The notes: generated from the letters alone by a model not told the origin. Positions 43,907 through 52,963 are shown, counted from the stretch's first letter. The stretch: 64,000 nt of DNA from Mycolicibacterium aichiense (GCF_010726245.1 NZ_AP022561.1:4712001-4776000), one strand, 5' to 3'. A program made the numbers and translations.

Positions 43907-44104
43907 GTGACAAGAAGGACGCCGGTCAGATCCCGTTTCGCACGCCGCGGAGTTCGCCGACGCAACCTTCCCCGGAAACGGGTTCGATCAGCGAGCAAAT
44001 CGAATTTTGATGGGCTAAGTTGGGCCCTCAACGAGGTTTGGTCCGCTGGTTACGGCGACGACGAGCTATTAGACGACGAGCTATTAGGAGAACAGCCCGC
44101 GTGA
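43907..44104 (+). CDS. Possible small protein overlapping the mdlC-like start
   Basis: A 65-codon frame with a GTG start whose TGA overlaps the next GTG (GTGA), the same coupling seen elsewhere in the window. The N-terminal half is strongly basic (RSRFARRGVRRRNLPRKR), the C-terminal half acidic, with DDELL repeated twice from a 15-bp tandem repeat. No ribosome site is clear, and the composition could be chance, so it may instead be untranslated leader. I recognise no family. Confidence 0.3.
   Translation: MTRRTPVRSRFARRGVRRRNLPRKRVRSASKSNFDGLSWALNEVWSAGYGDDELLDDELLGEQPA
44057..44086 (+). repeat. 15-bp tandem repeat, two copies
   Basis: GACGACGAGCTATTA occurs twice without a gap (44057-44071 and 44072-44086), directly before GGAGAA, the likely ribosome site for the mdlC-like gene. 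Because 15 is a multiple of three it would not break a reading frame passing through. Confidence 0.9.
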
Positions 44105-45732
44105 GCAGAACTGTGCGTCAAGTGACGCATGACTTGATGCGCAATCTTGGCCTGACCACCGTGTTCGGGAATCCGGGGTCCACCGAGGAGACGTTCCTCC
44201 AGGATTTCCCCGACGACTTTCGCTTCGTGCTCGGCCTCCACGAAGCCAGCGTGGTCGCCATTGCCGACGGGTACGCACAGGCAACGCGATCCGTGGCGAT
44301 CGTCAACGTGCATACCGGCGCGGGCATCAGCAACGCCATGGGGACCATCCTCACCGCTGCTCAAAACCACACCCCCCTGATCGTTACCGCCGGTCAGCAG
44401 ACGCGCGAAATGCTGCTCATGGAGCCATGGCTGACCAACCCCGAGCCCGAGGTGCTCGCGCGGCCGTGGGTCAAGTGGGCCTATCAGCCGGTGCGCCCGG
44501 ACGATGTCCCGGGCGCTTTCATGCGCGCGTACGCGGTGGCGCTCCAACCACCGGCCGGCCCGGTGTTCCTGTCGTTGCCGCTCGATGACTGGGATGCGCC
44601 GTGTTCGGCTACCGCTGTCGTGCGCAGTGTGACCAGCAGAGTCGCCCCCGACCCTGCTCGCCTGGCGCAGTTTGCTCAGCGGCTCACCGAGGCCAGCTCG
44701 CCGGTGCTCGTCCTCGGCGCGGACGTGGCGCGCGCAGGCGGCTGGGATGCGGCGGTGACGCTCGCGGAGCGGGCCGGCACACCGGTGTGGGCCGCGCCCG
44801 CCTGCGAGCGACCGCCCTTTCCCGAAGACCATCCGCTGTACGCCGGTGGCCTCCCGTTCGCGCAGGGGCTGCTGTCTCAACAGCTCGCTGGACACGATCT
44901 GATCGTTGTCATCGGAGCCCCGGTTTTCCGCTATTACCCCTGGGTGCCAGGCCCTTACCTGCCCAGCGGCGCTGAGCTGCTGCACGTCACCGCCGACCCG
45001 GACGAGTCCGCCCGCGCACCGGTCGGTGACAGCGTGATCGCTGATCCGGTGCTGGCCATCGAGGCGCTCTGCGAGCTCGTCCCGCAGCGGGCGGCTGCGC
45101 CCGCAGTGCAGACCGTTGAGCACCGGATGGCCCCCCATCCGCCCGCGGAACCCTCCGTCGCTGCGGACGACGCCGGGCCCCTCACGCCGCGTGCGCTATT
45201 CCGGTTGCTTCGGCAGTCGTTCCCGCCGGAGACCGTGTTGGTCGAGGAGTCCCCCTCGAATCTGGCCGATCTGCACGCTGAATGGCCGGTCACCGAACCC
45301 GACTCGTTCTACACCTTCGCCAGCGGGGCATTGGGGTGGGATCTTCCCGCCGCGGTCGGACTGACGTTGGCCGAGCGGGATTCGCAGCGCAATCGACCGG
45401 TGCTGGCGGTGATCGGCGACGGCTCATTGCAGTACTCGATCCAGGCCCTGTATACGGCGGCGCTGCTCGAGCTGCCGCTGATCGTCGTGGTGTTGAGCAA
45501 CAACGAATACGCGATCCTCAAGGCGTTCTCGAAGTTGGAACAGAGTCCCGGTGTCCCAGGATTGGACATTCCCGGGTTGCGTTCGGATCTTCTGGCCCAG
45601 GGATACGGCGCCACTGGCGTGCGCGCCGGCACTGCTGACGAGGTGCGCGCCGCGGTCGCCGAAGCCCTCAAGCGCAGCGGACCCACGGTCATCGAGGTTC
45701 CGGTGGACCCCACGGTCCCCAGCCTCACCTAG
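44101..45732 (+). CDS. mdlC: Benzoylformate decarboxylase-like ThDP enzyme
   Basis: A 543-residue thiamine-diphosphate enzyme with high resemblance to Pseudomonas benzoylformate decarboxylase. FGNPGSTEETFL has the active-site Ser27, FVLGLHEAS the cofactor-activating Glu48, NVHTGAGI His71 (equivalent to His70), and GDGSLQYSIQAL with NNEYAIL the ThDP/magnesium motif. The second active-site His of the Pseudomonas enzyme (His281) is replaced: here the segment reads APVFRYYPWVPG with Tyr279. It probably decarboxylates a 2-oxo acid, but with altered rate or substrate. GTG at 44101 follows GGAGAA. There are no other mandelate-pathway genes nearby. Confidence 0.9.
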   Translation: MSRTVRQVTHDLMRNLGLTTVFGNPGSTEETFLQDFPDDFRFVLGLHEASVVAIADGYAQATRSVAIVNVHTGAGISNAMGTILTAAQNHTPLIVTAGQQTREMLLMEPWLTNPEPEVLARPWVKWAYQPVRPDDVPGAFMRAYAVALQPPAGPVFLSLPLDDWDAPCSATAVVRSVTSRVAPDPARLAQFAQRLTEASSPVLVLGADVARAGGWDAAVTLAERAGTPVWAAPACERPPFPEDHPLYAGGLPFAQGLLSQQLAGHDLIVVIGAPVFRYYPWVPGPYLPSGAELLHVTADPDESARAPVGDSVIADPVLAIEALCELVPQRAAAPAVQTVEHRMAPHPPAEPSVAADDAGPLTPRALFRLLRQSFPPETVLVEESPSNLADLHAEWPVTEPDSFYTFASGALGWDLPAAVGLTLAERDSQRNRPVLAVIGDGSLQYSIQALYTAALLELPLIVVVLSNNEYAILKAFSKLEQSPGVPGLDIPGLRSDLLAQGYGATGVRAGTADEVRAAVAEALKRSGPTVIEVPVDPTVPSLT

Positions 45733-45813
45733 CGGACCGCCACTCTGCGACCAGGCGCTCCAACGCGGGTTCAAGGACAGAATCTGTCCGCTAGTGCTGG
45801 AAGTCTGTAGGAC

Positions 45814-46362
45814 GTGACGTGGACGACCCAACTTGCCGACCAGCTGGACTGGCATTGGCACAACGCCTTGCGGCCCCGCTTGGACGGGCTGACCGACAGC
45901 GAGTACTTCTGGGAGCCGGTCGCTGATTGCTGGACGGTGCACGGGGAGGGGCGCCCCGGCGGGCTGGAGCGATGCGACCCGGGGCCAATTCGGATCGACT
46001 TCGCCTACCCACCTCCACAGCCGGAGCCGGTCACCACGATCGCCTGGCGGCTGGCCCACGTCATCGTCGGCGTGCTGGCGATGCGCAACCATTCGCACTT
46101 CGGCGGCCCACCCGCCGACTACCAGAGCTGGCCTTACGCCACCGATGCCGACACCGCACTGGCCCAACTCGACGATGCCTACTCGCGGTGGATCACCGGC
46201 GTGCGGGGGTTGTCCGATGACGATCTCGCCCGATCGTGCGGACCGGCCGAAGGCCCCTACGCCGAATACGCCCTATCCGAACTGATCTTGCACATCAATC
46301 GTGAGGTCATTCATCACGGCGCTGAAATAGCTTGTCTCCGAGATCTTTACGCCCATCAGTAG
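45814..46362 (+). CDS. DinB family protein
   Basis: A 182-residue four-helix-bundle protein of the DinB/DUF664 type, a fold that includes bacillithiol and mycothiol transferases. Candidate metal-binding histidines are in WHWHNALRP, RLAHVIVG and REVIHHGAEI. Mycothiol-dependent maleylpyruvate isomerase shares this fold, so a mycothiol-linked reaction is possible but unproven. GTG at 45814; it is followed 14 bp later by a second DinB-like gene, so the two are probably cotranscribed. Confidence 0.87.
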   Translation: MTWTTQLADQLDWHWHNALRPRLDGLTDSEYFWEPVADCWTVHGEGRPGGLERCDPGPIRIDFAYPPPQPEPVTTIAWRLAHVIVGVLAMRNHSHFGGPPADYQSWPYATDADTALAQLDDAYSRWITGVRGLSDDDLARSCGPAEGPYAEYALSELILHINREVIHHGAEIACLRDLYAHQ

Positions 46363-46376
46363 TCGAAAGGACCACC

Positions 46377-46973
46377 ATGCCCACTCTCGCCCCACCCGTC
46401 CACGACGAGCGCCACGCGCTGCGCGAGTTCCTCGCCTACCACCAGAGCGCGTTCGTCGCGGTCGCGTACGGCCTCACCGACGAGCAGGCCCGATCGACAC
46501 CCACTGTCAGCTCGCTGTCGATCGGCGGGCTGATCAAACACGTGACCGGCGTGCAGCAGTCCTGGATGCAGCGAGTCGCTGCGGCCCCGAACGAACCGCA
46601 GGCCGACGACCGCCCGTTCGAGGAACGCGCGCAGGAGTACCAGGATCAATACCTGATGCGCTCTGACGAGACCCTGGCCCAGCTCATGGAGAATCTGCTC
46701 GCCCAGAACGCCGAGTCGCTTCGGCTGGTCGAGATCGCCGACCTTGACGCCGCGGTGCCGGTGCCGCGCGACGCACCGTGGTTTCCGAATGACGTCGACG
46801 CCTGGTCAGCGCGGTGGGTCCTCGAGCACCTCATCAGCGAGTTGGCCCGGCACGCCGGCCATGCCGACATCATCCGTGAATCCATCGACGGCGCAACGAT
46901 GTACGAGCTCGTCGCGGCGGCAGAAGGCATGACACCCCAGCCGTGGTTGACCCCGTGGCGCCCCAAGGCGTGA
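46377..46973 (+). CDS. DinB/DUF664 family protein
   Basis: A 198-residue four-helix-bundle protein. LREFLAYHQSAFVAVAYGLT, GGLIKHVTGVQQSW (His) and SELARHAGHADIIRE (His pair) follow the DUF664 pattern, in which three histidines bind a metal. ATG at 46377 with GAAAGGA upstream is chosen over in-frame GTG at 46332, which lies in the preceding gene. Two adjacent members of one fold suggest duplication or two steps of one detoxification pathway; the substrates are not known. Confidence 0.9.
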   Translation: MPTLAPPVHDERHALREFLAYHQSAFVAVAYGLTDEQARSTPTVSSLSIGGLIKHVTGVQQSWMQRVAAAPNEPQADDRPFEERAQEYQDQYLMRSDETLAQLMENLLAQNAESLRLVEIADLDAAVPVPRDAPWFPNDVDAWSARWVLEHLISELARHAGHADIIRESIDGATMYELVAAAEGMTPQPWLTPWRPKA

Positions 46974-46977
46974 CGGG

Positions 46978-47364
46978 TCACTCCTTGTAATCGAAATCGA
47001 CGTTGGCCAGCAGCCAGAATTCGGCGATCTTGCCGTCCCGCAGATGGTTGAAGTACGCGGCCTCTGATCGATATCGATCGCCGGTGCTGATCAACGTCGC
47101 GGCGTAGTGGAACCGAATTGCGAAGCGGTCTTCACCGGCAATGAGGTCGGCAATCTCATAAACCGGGTCGGCAAACGTTTGCCGGTCGAAATCGAGCCGA
47201 TGAACCACGTCGTCGTAGCCCAATCGATCGGATCCGCGCGGGCTGTCGTGGTGTCCCACCACGTCGCGGTGATAGAAGGTGGCGAGATCGGTCGAGTCCA
47301 GTCGGCGCCAGATTTCGTCCATGAGACGACATGCGAATTCATGGGTTTGCGCACTATCCACCAC
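46978..47364 (-). CDS. SnoaL-like / NTF2-fold protein
   Basis: A 128-residue protein with the cone-shaped NTF2 fold seen in SnoaL cyclases and many small isomerases. TDLATFYHRDVVGHH, IADLIAGEDRFAIRFHYAAT, then YFNHLRDGKIAEFWLLANVDF are typical. The start is uncertain: two adjacent GTG codons (47364, 47361) after a weak GG-rich site are preferred, while an open frame continues upstream with unrelated composition. It is convergent with the DinB gene pair. Function unknown. Confidence 0.8.
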   Translation of the reverse strand: MVDSAQTHEFACRLMDEIWRRLDSTDLATFYHRDVVGHHDSPRGSDRLGYDDVVHRLDFDRQTFADPVYEIADLIAGEDRFAIRFHYAATLISTGDRYRSEAAYFNHLRDGKIAEFWLLANVDFDYKE

Positions 47365-47420
47365 CCCAATGTGCCAGCAGAAATTGGGGTACCACGTGCA
47401 TATTTGGCAGACTGGTAAGA

Positions 47421-48767
47421 ATGAATTCGACCAAACATCGCGAAGTAGCCAAGCTCGATCGCGTCCCGTTGCCGGTCGAGGCTGCCCGCATCGGCACAAC
47501 CGGGTGGCAGCTCACCCGCGCCGGCGCCCGCGTGCTCACCACATTGCCCGGCCGTGGCCGCTGGCAGGACAAGGTCATCAAGCAGATCCCGCAGGCCTTT
47601 TCCGACCTCGGACCCACCTACGTGAAGTTCGGTCAGATCATCGCGTCCAGCCCCGGGGCCTTCGGCGAGAATCTGAGCCGGGAATTCCGCGGCCTGCTGG
47701 ACTCGGTGCCGCCCGCAGACACCACCGAGGTGCACAAGCTGCTGCAGCAGGAACTCGGTGGTGACCCGGCGAAGCTGTTCGCGAAGTTCGACGAGCAGCC
47801 GTTCGCGTCGGCCTCTATCGCCCAGGTGCATTTCGCGACGCTGCACAGCGGCGAGGAGGTCGTGGTCAAGATCCAGCGCCCCGGCATCCGCCGCCGCGTG
47901 GCTGCCGACCTGCAGATCCTCAAGCGCTTCGCCCAGCTCGTCGAGTTGGCCAAGTTGGGCCGGCGGTTGTCGGCGCAGGACGTGGTGGCCGACTTCTCCG
48001 ACAACCTCGCCGAGGAGCTCGACTTCCGCATCGAGGCGCAGTCGATGGAGGCGTGGGTTTCGGGTCTGCACGGCTCCCCGCTGGGCCGCAACATCCGGGT
48101 TCCGGAAGTGCACTGGGAGTTCACCAGCGAGCGGGTGTTGACCATGGAACGCGTGCACGGCGTGCGCATCGATGACGTGAAGGAGATCCGCAAGAAGGGC
48201 TTCGACGGCACCGACTTGGTCAAGGCGCTGCTGTTCTCCACATTCGAAGGCGGCCTTCGTCACGGCCTGTTCCACGGTGACCTGCACGCGGGCAACCTGC
48301 TGGTGGACGACCACGGCCGGATCGTGTTCCTGGACTTCGGGATCATGGGTCGCATCGACCCGCGGACCCGCTGGCTGCTGCGCGAGCTCGTCTATGCACT
48401 TCTGGTCAAAAAGGACCACGCCGCGGCCGGCAAGATCGTCGTGCTGCTGGGTGCGGTGGGCACCACCAAACCGGAAAAGGAAGCCGCCAAGGATCTCGAA
48501 GAGTTCGCGGCCCCTCTCACGCTGAAGACGCTGGGCGACATGTCCTACGCCGAGATCGGCAAGCAGCTGTCCACCCTGGCCGACGCCTATGACGTCAAGC
48601 TCCCGCGGGAGCTGGTGCTGATCGGTAAGCAATTCCTGTACGTCGAGCGGTATATGAAACTGCTGGCACCCAAGTGGCAGATGATGAACGACCCGCAGTT
48701 CGGCGGATACTTCGCCAACTTCATGGTCGAGGTCAGCCGCGAGCACCAGAGCGACGTCGAGGTCTGA
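47421..48767 (+). CDS. ABC1/UbiB-family atypical kinase
   Basis: A 448-residue protein-kinase-like protein. The family KxGQ motif occurs as YVKFGQIIASSPG. ASIAQVHFATLHSGEEVVVKIQRPG carries the Ala-rich loop and the kinase lysine, HGDLHAGNLLVDD the catalytic loop and VFLDFGIMGR the magnesium DFG. Relatives (UbiB, Coq8) act in quinone biosynthesis or lipid homeostasis, and mycobacterial menaquinone makes this plausible. ATG at 47421. The stop overlaps the lipG start (TGATG), so both are coupled; this is the Rv0647c-Rv0646c pair next to the mycolate genes. Confidence 0.94.
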   Translation: MNSTKHREVAKLDRVPLPVEAARIGTTGWQLTRAGARVLTTLPGRGRWQDKVIKQIPQAFSDLGPTYVKFGQIIASSPGAFGENLSREFRGLLDSVPPADTTEVHKLLQQELGGDPAKLFAKFDEQPFASASIAQVHFATLHSGEEVVVKIQRPGIRRRVAADLQILKRFAQLVELAKLGRRLSAQDVVADFSDNLAEELDFRIEAQSMEAWVSGLHGSPLGRNIRVPEVHWEFTSERVLTMERVHGVRIDDVKEIRKKGFDGTDLVKALLFSTFEGGLRHGLFHGDLHAGNLLVDDHGRIVFLDFGIMGRIDPRTRWLLRELVYALLVKKDHAAAGKIVVLLGAVGTTKPEKEAAKDLEEFAAPLTLKTLGDMSYAEIGKQLSTLADAYDVKLPRELVLIGKQFLYVERYMKLLAPKWQMMNDPQFGGYFANFMVEVSREHQSDVEV

Positions 48768-49675
48768 TGGAGATTCGTACCGGCACGGCTGCCATCTCCG
48801 ACGACATCGAGCTGTACTACGAGGACCTGGGCAACCCCGGCGACCCGGCAGTGTTGCTGATCATGGGCCTCGGCGCGCAGCTTTTGTTGTGGCGCAATGG
48901 TTTCTGCGAGAAGCTGGTCAACCAGGGCTACCGGGTGATCCGCTACGACAACCGGGATGTCGGGTTGTCCACCAAGCTGCACGGTCAACGGGCCGCCGGC
49001 GGATTGGTGCCCAAGCTGGCGAAGTCCTATGTCGGGCTGGCCAGCTCATCGGTGTACACGCTGGAGGATATGGCCGACGACGCCGGGGCGTTGCTCGATC
49101 ACCTCGGGGTCGAGCAGGCTCATATCGTCGGCGCCTCGATGGGCGGGATGATCGCGCAGATCTTCGCGGCCCGATATAGCCGGCGGACCAAAGCGTTGGG
49201 AATCATCTTCTCGTCCAACAACTCTGCGTTCCTTCCACCCCCGGCGCCTCGGTCATTGCTGTCATTGATCACCGGCCCGCCACCGAACGCGCCGCGCGAT
49301 GTGATCGTCGACAACGTGGTCCGGGTCGGCAAGATTCTCGGCAGCCCCGGCTATCCCATTCCCGACGAGCAGGCGCGCGCCAATGCCATCGAGGCCTATG
49401 ACCGGTGTCACTATCCACAAGGCATCGCCAGGCATTTCGCCGCAATCCTGGGCAGCGGCAGCCTGAAACACTACGACCGCCAGATCAGTGCACCGACTGT
49501 CGTCATCCACGGCCGCGCCGACAAACTGATGCGTCCCGCGGGCGGCCGCTCGATCGCGGCGACCATCCCCAACGCGCGTCTGGTCCTTTTCGACGGCATG
49601 GCGCATGACCTGCCCGAAGCCCTCTGGGACGACATCGCCGGTGAGCTCAAAACCACATTTGCCGAGGTCAGCTAG
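48767..49675 (+). CDS. lipG: Alpha/beta hydrolase LipG
   Basis: A 302-residue esterase or thioesterase. LLIMGLGAQLLLW gives the oxyanion region, IRYDNRDVGLSTKLHG a typical strand-turn, IVGASMGGMIAQIFAA the nucleophile Ser, and DGMAHDLPEALW the catalytic His. The ATG overlaps the preceding stop by one base. Its place between the UbiB-like kinase and the mycolate methyltransferases is conserved in mycobacteria (Rv0646c), where a role in mycolate or phospholipid metabolism has been proposed. No signal peptide is seen. Confidence 0.95.
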   Translation: MEIRTGTAAISDDIELYYEDLGNPGDPAVLLIMGLGAQLLLWRNGFCEKLVNQGYRVIRYDNRDVGLSTKLHGQRAAGGLVPKLAKSYVGLASSSVYTLEDMADDAGALLDHLGVEQAHIVGASMGGMIAQIFAARYSRRTKALGIIFSSNNSAFLPPPAPRSLLSLITGPPPNAPRDVIVDNVVRVGKILGSPGYPIPDEQARANAIEAYDRCHYPQGIARHFAAILGSGSLKHYDRQISAPTVVIHGRADKLMRPAGGRSIAATIPNARLVLFDGMAHDLPEALWDDIAGELKTTFAEVS

Positions 49676-49814
49676 GTAATGACAGTTATCTTTCGGAATC
49701 GTCTGCTCCCAGCCTGACCCGCTAACATCGGGGTGCACAGCGGTGATCGCCCGTCCCACGGGGGGGGATTTGTGGTTGCTGCCTGAAGCATTCCATGCGA
49801 AAGGCGCACCGAAT

Positions 49815-50678
49815 ATGGCCAAACGACTCAAACCTCACTTTGAAGACGTACAGGCACATTACGACCTGTCCGACGATTTCTTTCGACTCTTCCTCGACCC
49901 CACCCAGACCTACAGCTGCGCGTATTTCGAGAAGGACGACTACACCCTCGAGCAAGCCCAGATCGCCAAAATCGACCTGGCTCTGGGCAAGCTGGGCTTA
50001 CAGCCCGGGATGACCTTGCTGGACGTCGGCTGCGGCTGGGGCGCAACGATGATGCGCGCCATCGAGAAGTACGACGTCAACGTCATCGGACTCACCTTGT
50101 CCAACAACCAGCGCGATCACGTCGAGCAGCTCTTCGCGGAGAGTGGCAGTCCTCGGGACAAGCGCATCGAGCTGATGGGCTGGGAAGAATTCCACGAGCC
50201 CGTCGACCGGATCGTGTCGATCGGCGCTTTCGAGCACTTCGGCTTCGACCGCTACGACGACTTCTTCTCCATGGCCCACAACGTCTTGCCCGACGACGGC
50301 GTGATGCTGTTGCACACCATCACCTCGTTCACGCTTCCGCAGATGACCGAGCGCGGTCTGCCGTTGACCTTTGAGATCGCGCGGTTCGTGAAGTTCATGC
50401 TCACCGAGATCTTCCCAGGCGGACGGCTGCCGACCGTCGAGAAAGTTGACGAGCATGCGACCAAGGCCGGCTTCACGCTCACGCGGGTGCAGTCGCTGCA
50501 ACCGCACTATGCACGCACCCTGGATTGCTGGGCGGCCGCGCTGGAGGCCAACCGCGACAAGGCGATTGAGGTGCAATCCGAGGAGGTCTACGAGCGGTAC
50601 ATGAAGTACCTCACCGGCTGTGCCCACGGCTTCCGGGTAGGGTACATCGACGTTGACCAGTTCACGCTTGAAAAGTAG
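49815..50678 (+). CDS. Mycolic acid cyclopropane synthase / methyltransferase (CmaA1/MmaA2 type)
   Basis: A 287-residue S-adenosylmethionine enzyme modifying double bonds of meromycolic acids. SAM motif VGCGWG is at 71-76. All CmaA1 active-site residues are found at the CmaA1 numbers: Cys35, Glu140, His167, Tyr232 and Cys269 (bicarbonate-binding set). [19 protein letters not shown] and TQTYSCAYFE are nearly those of MmaA2 and CmaA1, so cyclopropanation is the likely reaction; which isomer or position is modified cannot be told. ATG at 49815 is chosen over in-frame upstream codons. It follows lipG as in Rv0645c-Rv0642c and precedes mmaA4. Confidence 0.94.
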   Translation: MAKRLKPHFEDVQAHYDLSDDFFRLFLDPTQTYSCAYFEKDDYTLEQAQIAKIDLALGKLGLQPGMTLLDVGCGWGATMMRAIEKYDVNVIGLTLSNNQRDHVEQLFAESGSPRDKRIELMGWEEFHEPVDRIVSIGAFEHFGFDRYDDFFSMAHNVLPDDGVMLLHTITSFTLPQMTERGLPLTFEIARFVKFMLTEIFPGGRLPTVEKVDEHATKAGFTLTRVQSLQPHYARTLDCWAAALEANRDKAIEVQSEEVYERYMKYLTGCAHGFRVGYIDVDQFTLEK

Positions 50679-50837
50679 GCGAAAGAAACGCCCGGTTAGG
50701 GCACTGTTTGGCCGCCGTTCCGGTGGGCCGAGACGGTATGGTCCAGATCACAAAGTGCATACTGGTGCGCGCGCAAAAGTCACGTGCGGGGGCCGTGATG
50801 CAGGTAGACAAGCAGAATCAGGAAGGCTGTAACTCTC

Positions 50838-51731
50838 ATGCCCGAGGCAACTGAAACCAAGGACATGCGGCCCCATTTCGAGGACATCCAGGCCCATTAC
50901 GACCTCTCGGATGACTTCTTCGGGTTGTTCCAGGATCCGACCCGCAAGTACAGCTGTGCGTACTTCACCGGACCCGATGTCACCCTCTCCGAGGCGCAGA
51001 TCGCGAATGTTGATCAGCACCTGGACGCCCTCGACCTCAAGCCGGGGATGACCCTGCTCGAGGTCGGCTGCGGCTGGGGCCTGACATTGCAGCGCGCAAT
51101 GGAGAAGTACGACGTCAACGTCATCGGATTGACGTTGTCCAAGAACCAGAAGGCGTACTGCGATCAGCTGTTGGCCGGAATCGGCAGCGAGCGGACGTTC
51201 GACGTCCGTCTCGAGGGCTGGGAGCAGTTCCACTCACCCGTGGACCGGATCGTCTCGATCGAAGCCATCGAGCATTTCGGATTCGAACGCTTCGACGACT
51301 TCTTCAAGAACAGCTTCGACATCCTGCCCGACGACGGCCGCATGACGATCCAGAGCAGCTGTGGTTACCACCCGTACGAGCTGCAGGCTCGCGGCAAGAA
51401 GCTGACCTTCGAGCTGGCCCGCTTCGCCAAGTTCATGGTCGACGTGATCTTCCCCGGTGGCCGCATCCCGAGCACCAAGATGCTGGTCGAGCATGGCGAG
51501 AAGGCCGGCTTCGTCGTGCCCGAGCCGCTGTCGCTGCGCAATCACTACATCAAGACTCTGGGCATCTGGGCTGCACGCCTGGAGCAGCACAAGGACGAGG
51601 CCATCGCTGCTGCCGGCGAAGAGAGCTACAACAACTACATGCGGTACCTGACCGGCTGCCAGTACTACTACGTCGATGAGGCACTTGACGTCAGTCTGGT
51701 CACCTACCTCAAGCCGGGAGCCGCCTCCTAG
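50838..51731 (+). CDS. mmaA4: Hydroxymycolate synthase MmaA4 (Hma)
   Basis: A 297-residue SAM methyltransferase forming the methyl-branched hydroxyl group that leads to keto- and methoxy-mycolates. The SAM motif is VGCGWG (76-81). Cys40, Glu145 and the YLTGC Cys are kept, but the position of CmaA1 His167 is Gln172 ([13 protein letters not shown]), as in M. tuberculosis MmaA4. The C-terminal [14 protein letters not shown] is also MmaA4-like. Its presence implies oxygenated mycolates in this species. It is 159 bp after the CmaA1/MmaA2-type gene; mmaA3 (O-methylation) is not present here, so ketomycolates rather than methoxymycolates would be expected from this locus. Confidence 0.94.
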   Translation: MPEATETKDMRPHFEDIQAHYDLSDDFFGLFQDPTRKYSCAYFTGPDVTLSEAQIANVDQHLDALDLKPGMTLLEVGCGWGLTLQRAMEKYDVNVIGLTLSKNQKAYCDQLLAGIGSERTFDVRLEGWEQFHSPVDRIVSIEAIEHFGFERFDDFFKNSFDILPDDGRMTIQSSCGYHPYELQARGKKLTFELARFAKFMVDVIFPGGRIPSTKMLVEHGEKAGFVVPEPLSLRNHYIKTLGIWAARLEQHKDEAIAAAGEESYNNYMRYLTGCQYYYVDEALDVSLVTYLKPGAAS

Positions 51732-51794
51732 CAGGCATTTCTCCCTCGGCGAATCACCGAGTGCAGTCCATGGGCCCGAGTTAGTCTCGGGCCC

Positions 51795-52856
51795 ATGTCT
51801 GTTGGGCGGCTCGCCGATCCGAATTGCACCCTTGGCACCGACCCGCGATCGGATCCCCGGATGGTGGCGGCGTTGGCCCCGCTCGGGCTGGCCGACGTTC
51901 TTCCGGACGCGCCGCTGACCGTCGACTCACCGTTGGCGGATCGGCTGGCGTATGCCGCGGCCGCCGAGGAGGCGGTCGGCGGCGTGATCTCGATGCTGGC
52001 TTCCGCGGCTCCGTCCCCGGCGGGCGTCACCACCACCACGGTCACCATTCCCGGTGCCGACGGCCACGACATCACGCTCTTCGTCAGCCGGCCGGATCGC
52101 GCCGACGGTCCCCTTCCGGCGGTGGTGCATTTCCACGGCGGTGCAATGGCGATCGCGAGCGCCGCAGACGCCGGGTACCGGCACATCAGGGAGAGCTTGT
52201 CCGCCACCGGTCTGGTGGTGGTCGGTGTGGAGTTCCGCAACTCCGGTGGCCGCCTCGGCGCACACCCGTACCCCGCCGGTTTGACCGACTGCGCGGCCGC
52301 GACCCGGTGGGTGCACGCCAATGCCGCGGACCTCGGCGTGAGTCGGCTGATCGTGTGCGGCGAGTCCGGCGGCGGGAACCTGACGCTGACCGTCGTCCAC
52401 AAAGCCAAGCGTGAAGGGTGGCTCGACGAGATCGGCGGGGCCTACGCCCATTGCCCGTACATCTCCAACCGCTGGCTCGACTACCCCGATGACCTGCCGT
52501 CGCTGCGGGAGAACGACGGATATTTCATCAGTTGTCAGCAGGCCGCGCTGCTGGGCTCCATCTACGATCCCGACGCGACGCACACCGGCGATCCCACCTG
52601 CTGGGCCGGCGCGGCCAGCGACGAGGATCTCGCCGGCTTACCTCCGCACGTGATCTCGGTGAACGAACTCGATCCGCTGCGCGACGAAGGACTCCTCTAT
52701 TACCGACGACTACTGGCGGCCGGCGTTCCCACCGTTGGCCGCGTCGTCGCAGGTACATGCCATGGCGGCGACCTGCTGTTCCCGGCGACCATGCCGGACG
52801 TCTTCGCGGCCTCGGTTCGCGACGTCAGCGGCTTCGCCTGGTCGGTGTCCGCGTGA
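51795..52856 (+). CDS. HSL-type alpha/beta hydrolase (esterase/lipase)
   Basis: A 353-residue esterase of the hormone-sensitive-lipase family. PAVVHFHGGAMAIAS carries the HGG oxyanion motif, IVCGESGGGNLTL the nucleophile Ser, VNELDPLRDEG the Asp and AGTCHGGDLLFP the His. The N-terminal 90 residues form the usual cap. There is no signal peptide. Similar mycobacterial proteins are called Lip enzymes and act on short to medium acyl esters. It follows mmaA4 by 63 bp but is not a known part of the mycolate cluster. Confidence 0.92.
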   Translation: MSVGRLADPNCTLGTDPRSDPRMVAALAPLGLADVLPDAPLTVDSPLADRLAYAAAAEEAVGGVISMLASAAPSPAGVTTTTVTIPGADGHDITLFVSRPDRADGPLPAVVHFHGGAMAIASAADAGYRHIRESLSATGLVVVGVEFRNSGGRLGAHPYPAGLTDCAAATRWVHANAADLGVSRLIVCGESGGGNLTLTVVHKAKREGWLDEIGGAYAHCPYISNRWLDYPDDLPSLRENDGYFISCQQAALLGSIYDPDATHTGDPTCWAGAASDEDLAGLPPHVISVNELDPLRDEGLLYYRRLLAAGVPTVGRVVAGTCHGGDLLFPATMPDVFAASVRDVSGFAWSVSA

Positions 52857-52934
52857 CTGTCGCGCCGCGCTTTGCCGACCCCGCTCAAGGTCTTTCACCT
52901 GGAAAAAGACTGGGGACCTACTTGGCATTTCCGG

Positions 52935-52963
52935 TTGACAGCACCTCCGTGGTATGGGACTCT
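52935..52963 (+). promoter_or_regulatory. Promoter candidate with perfect -35
   Basis: TTGACA (52935-52940), a 17-bp spacer and GACTCT (52958-52963) lie about 60 bp before the secreted protein gene at 53023. The -35 is perfect and the -10 is weak but keeps A2 and T6. The surrounding 100 bp is clearly richer in AT than its neighbours. Confidence 0.45.
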
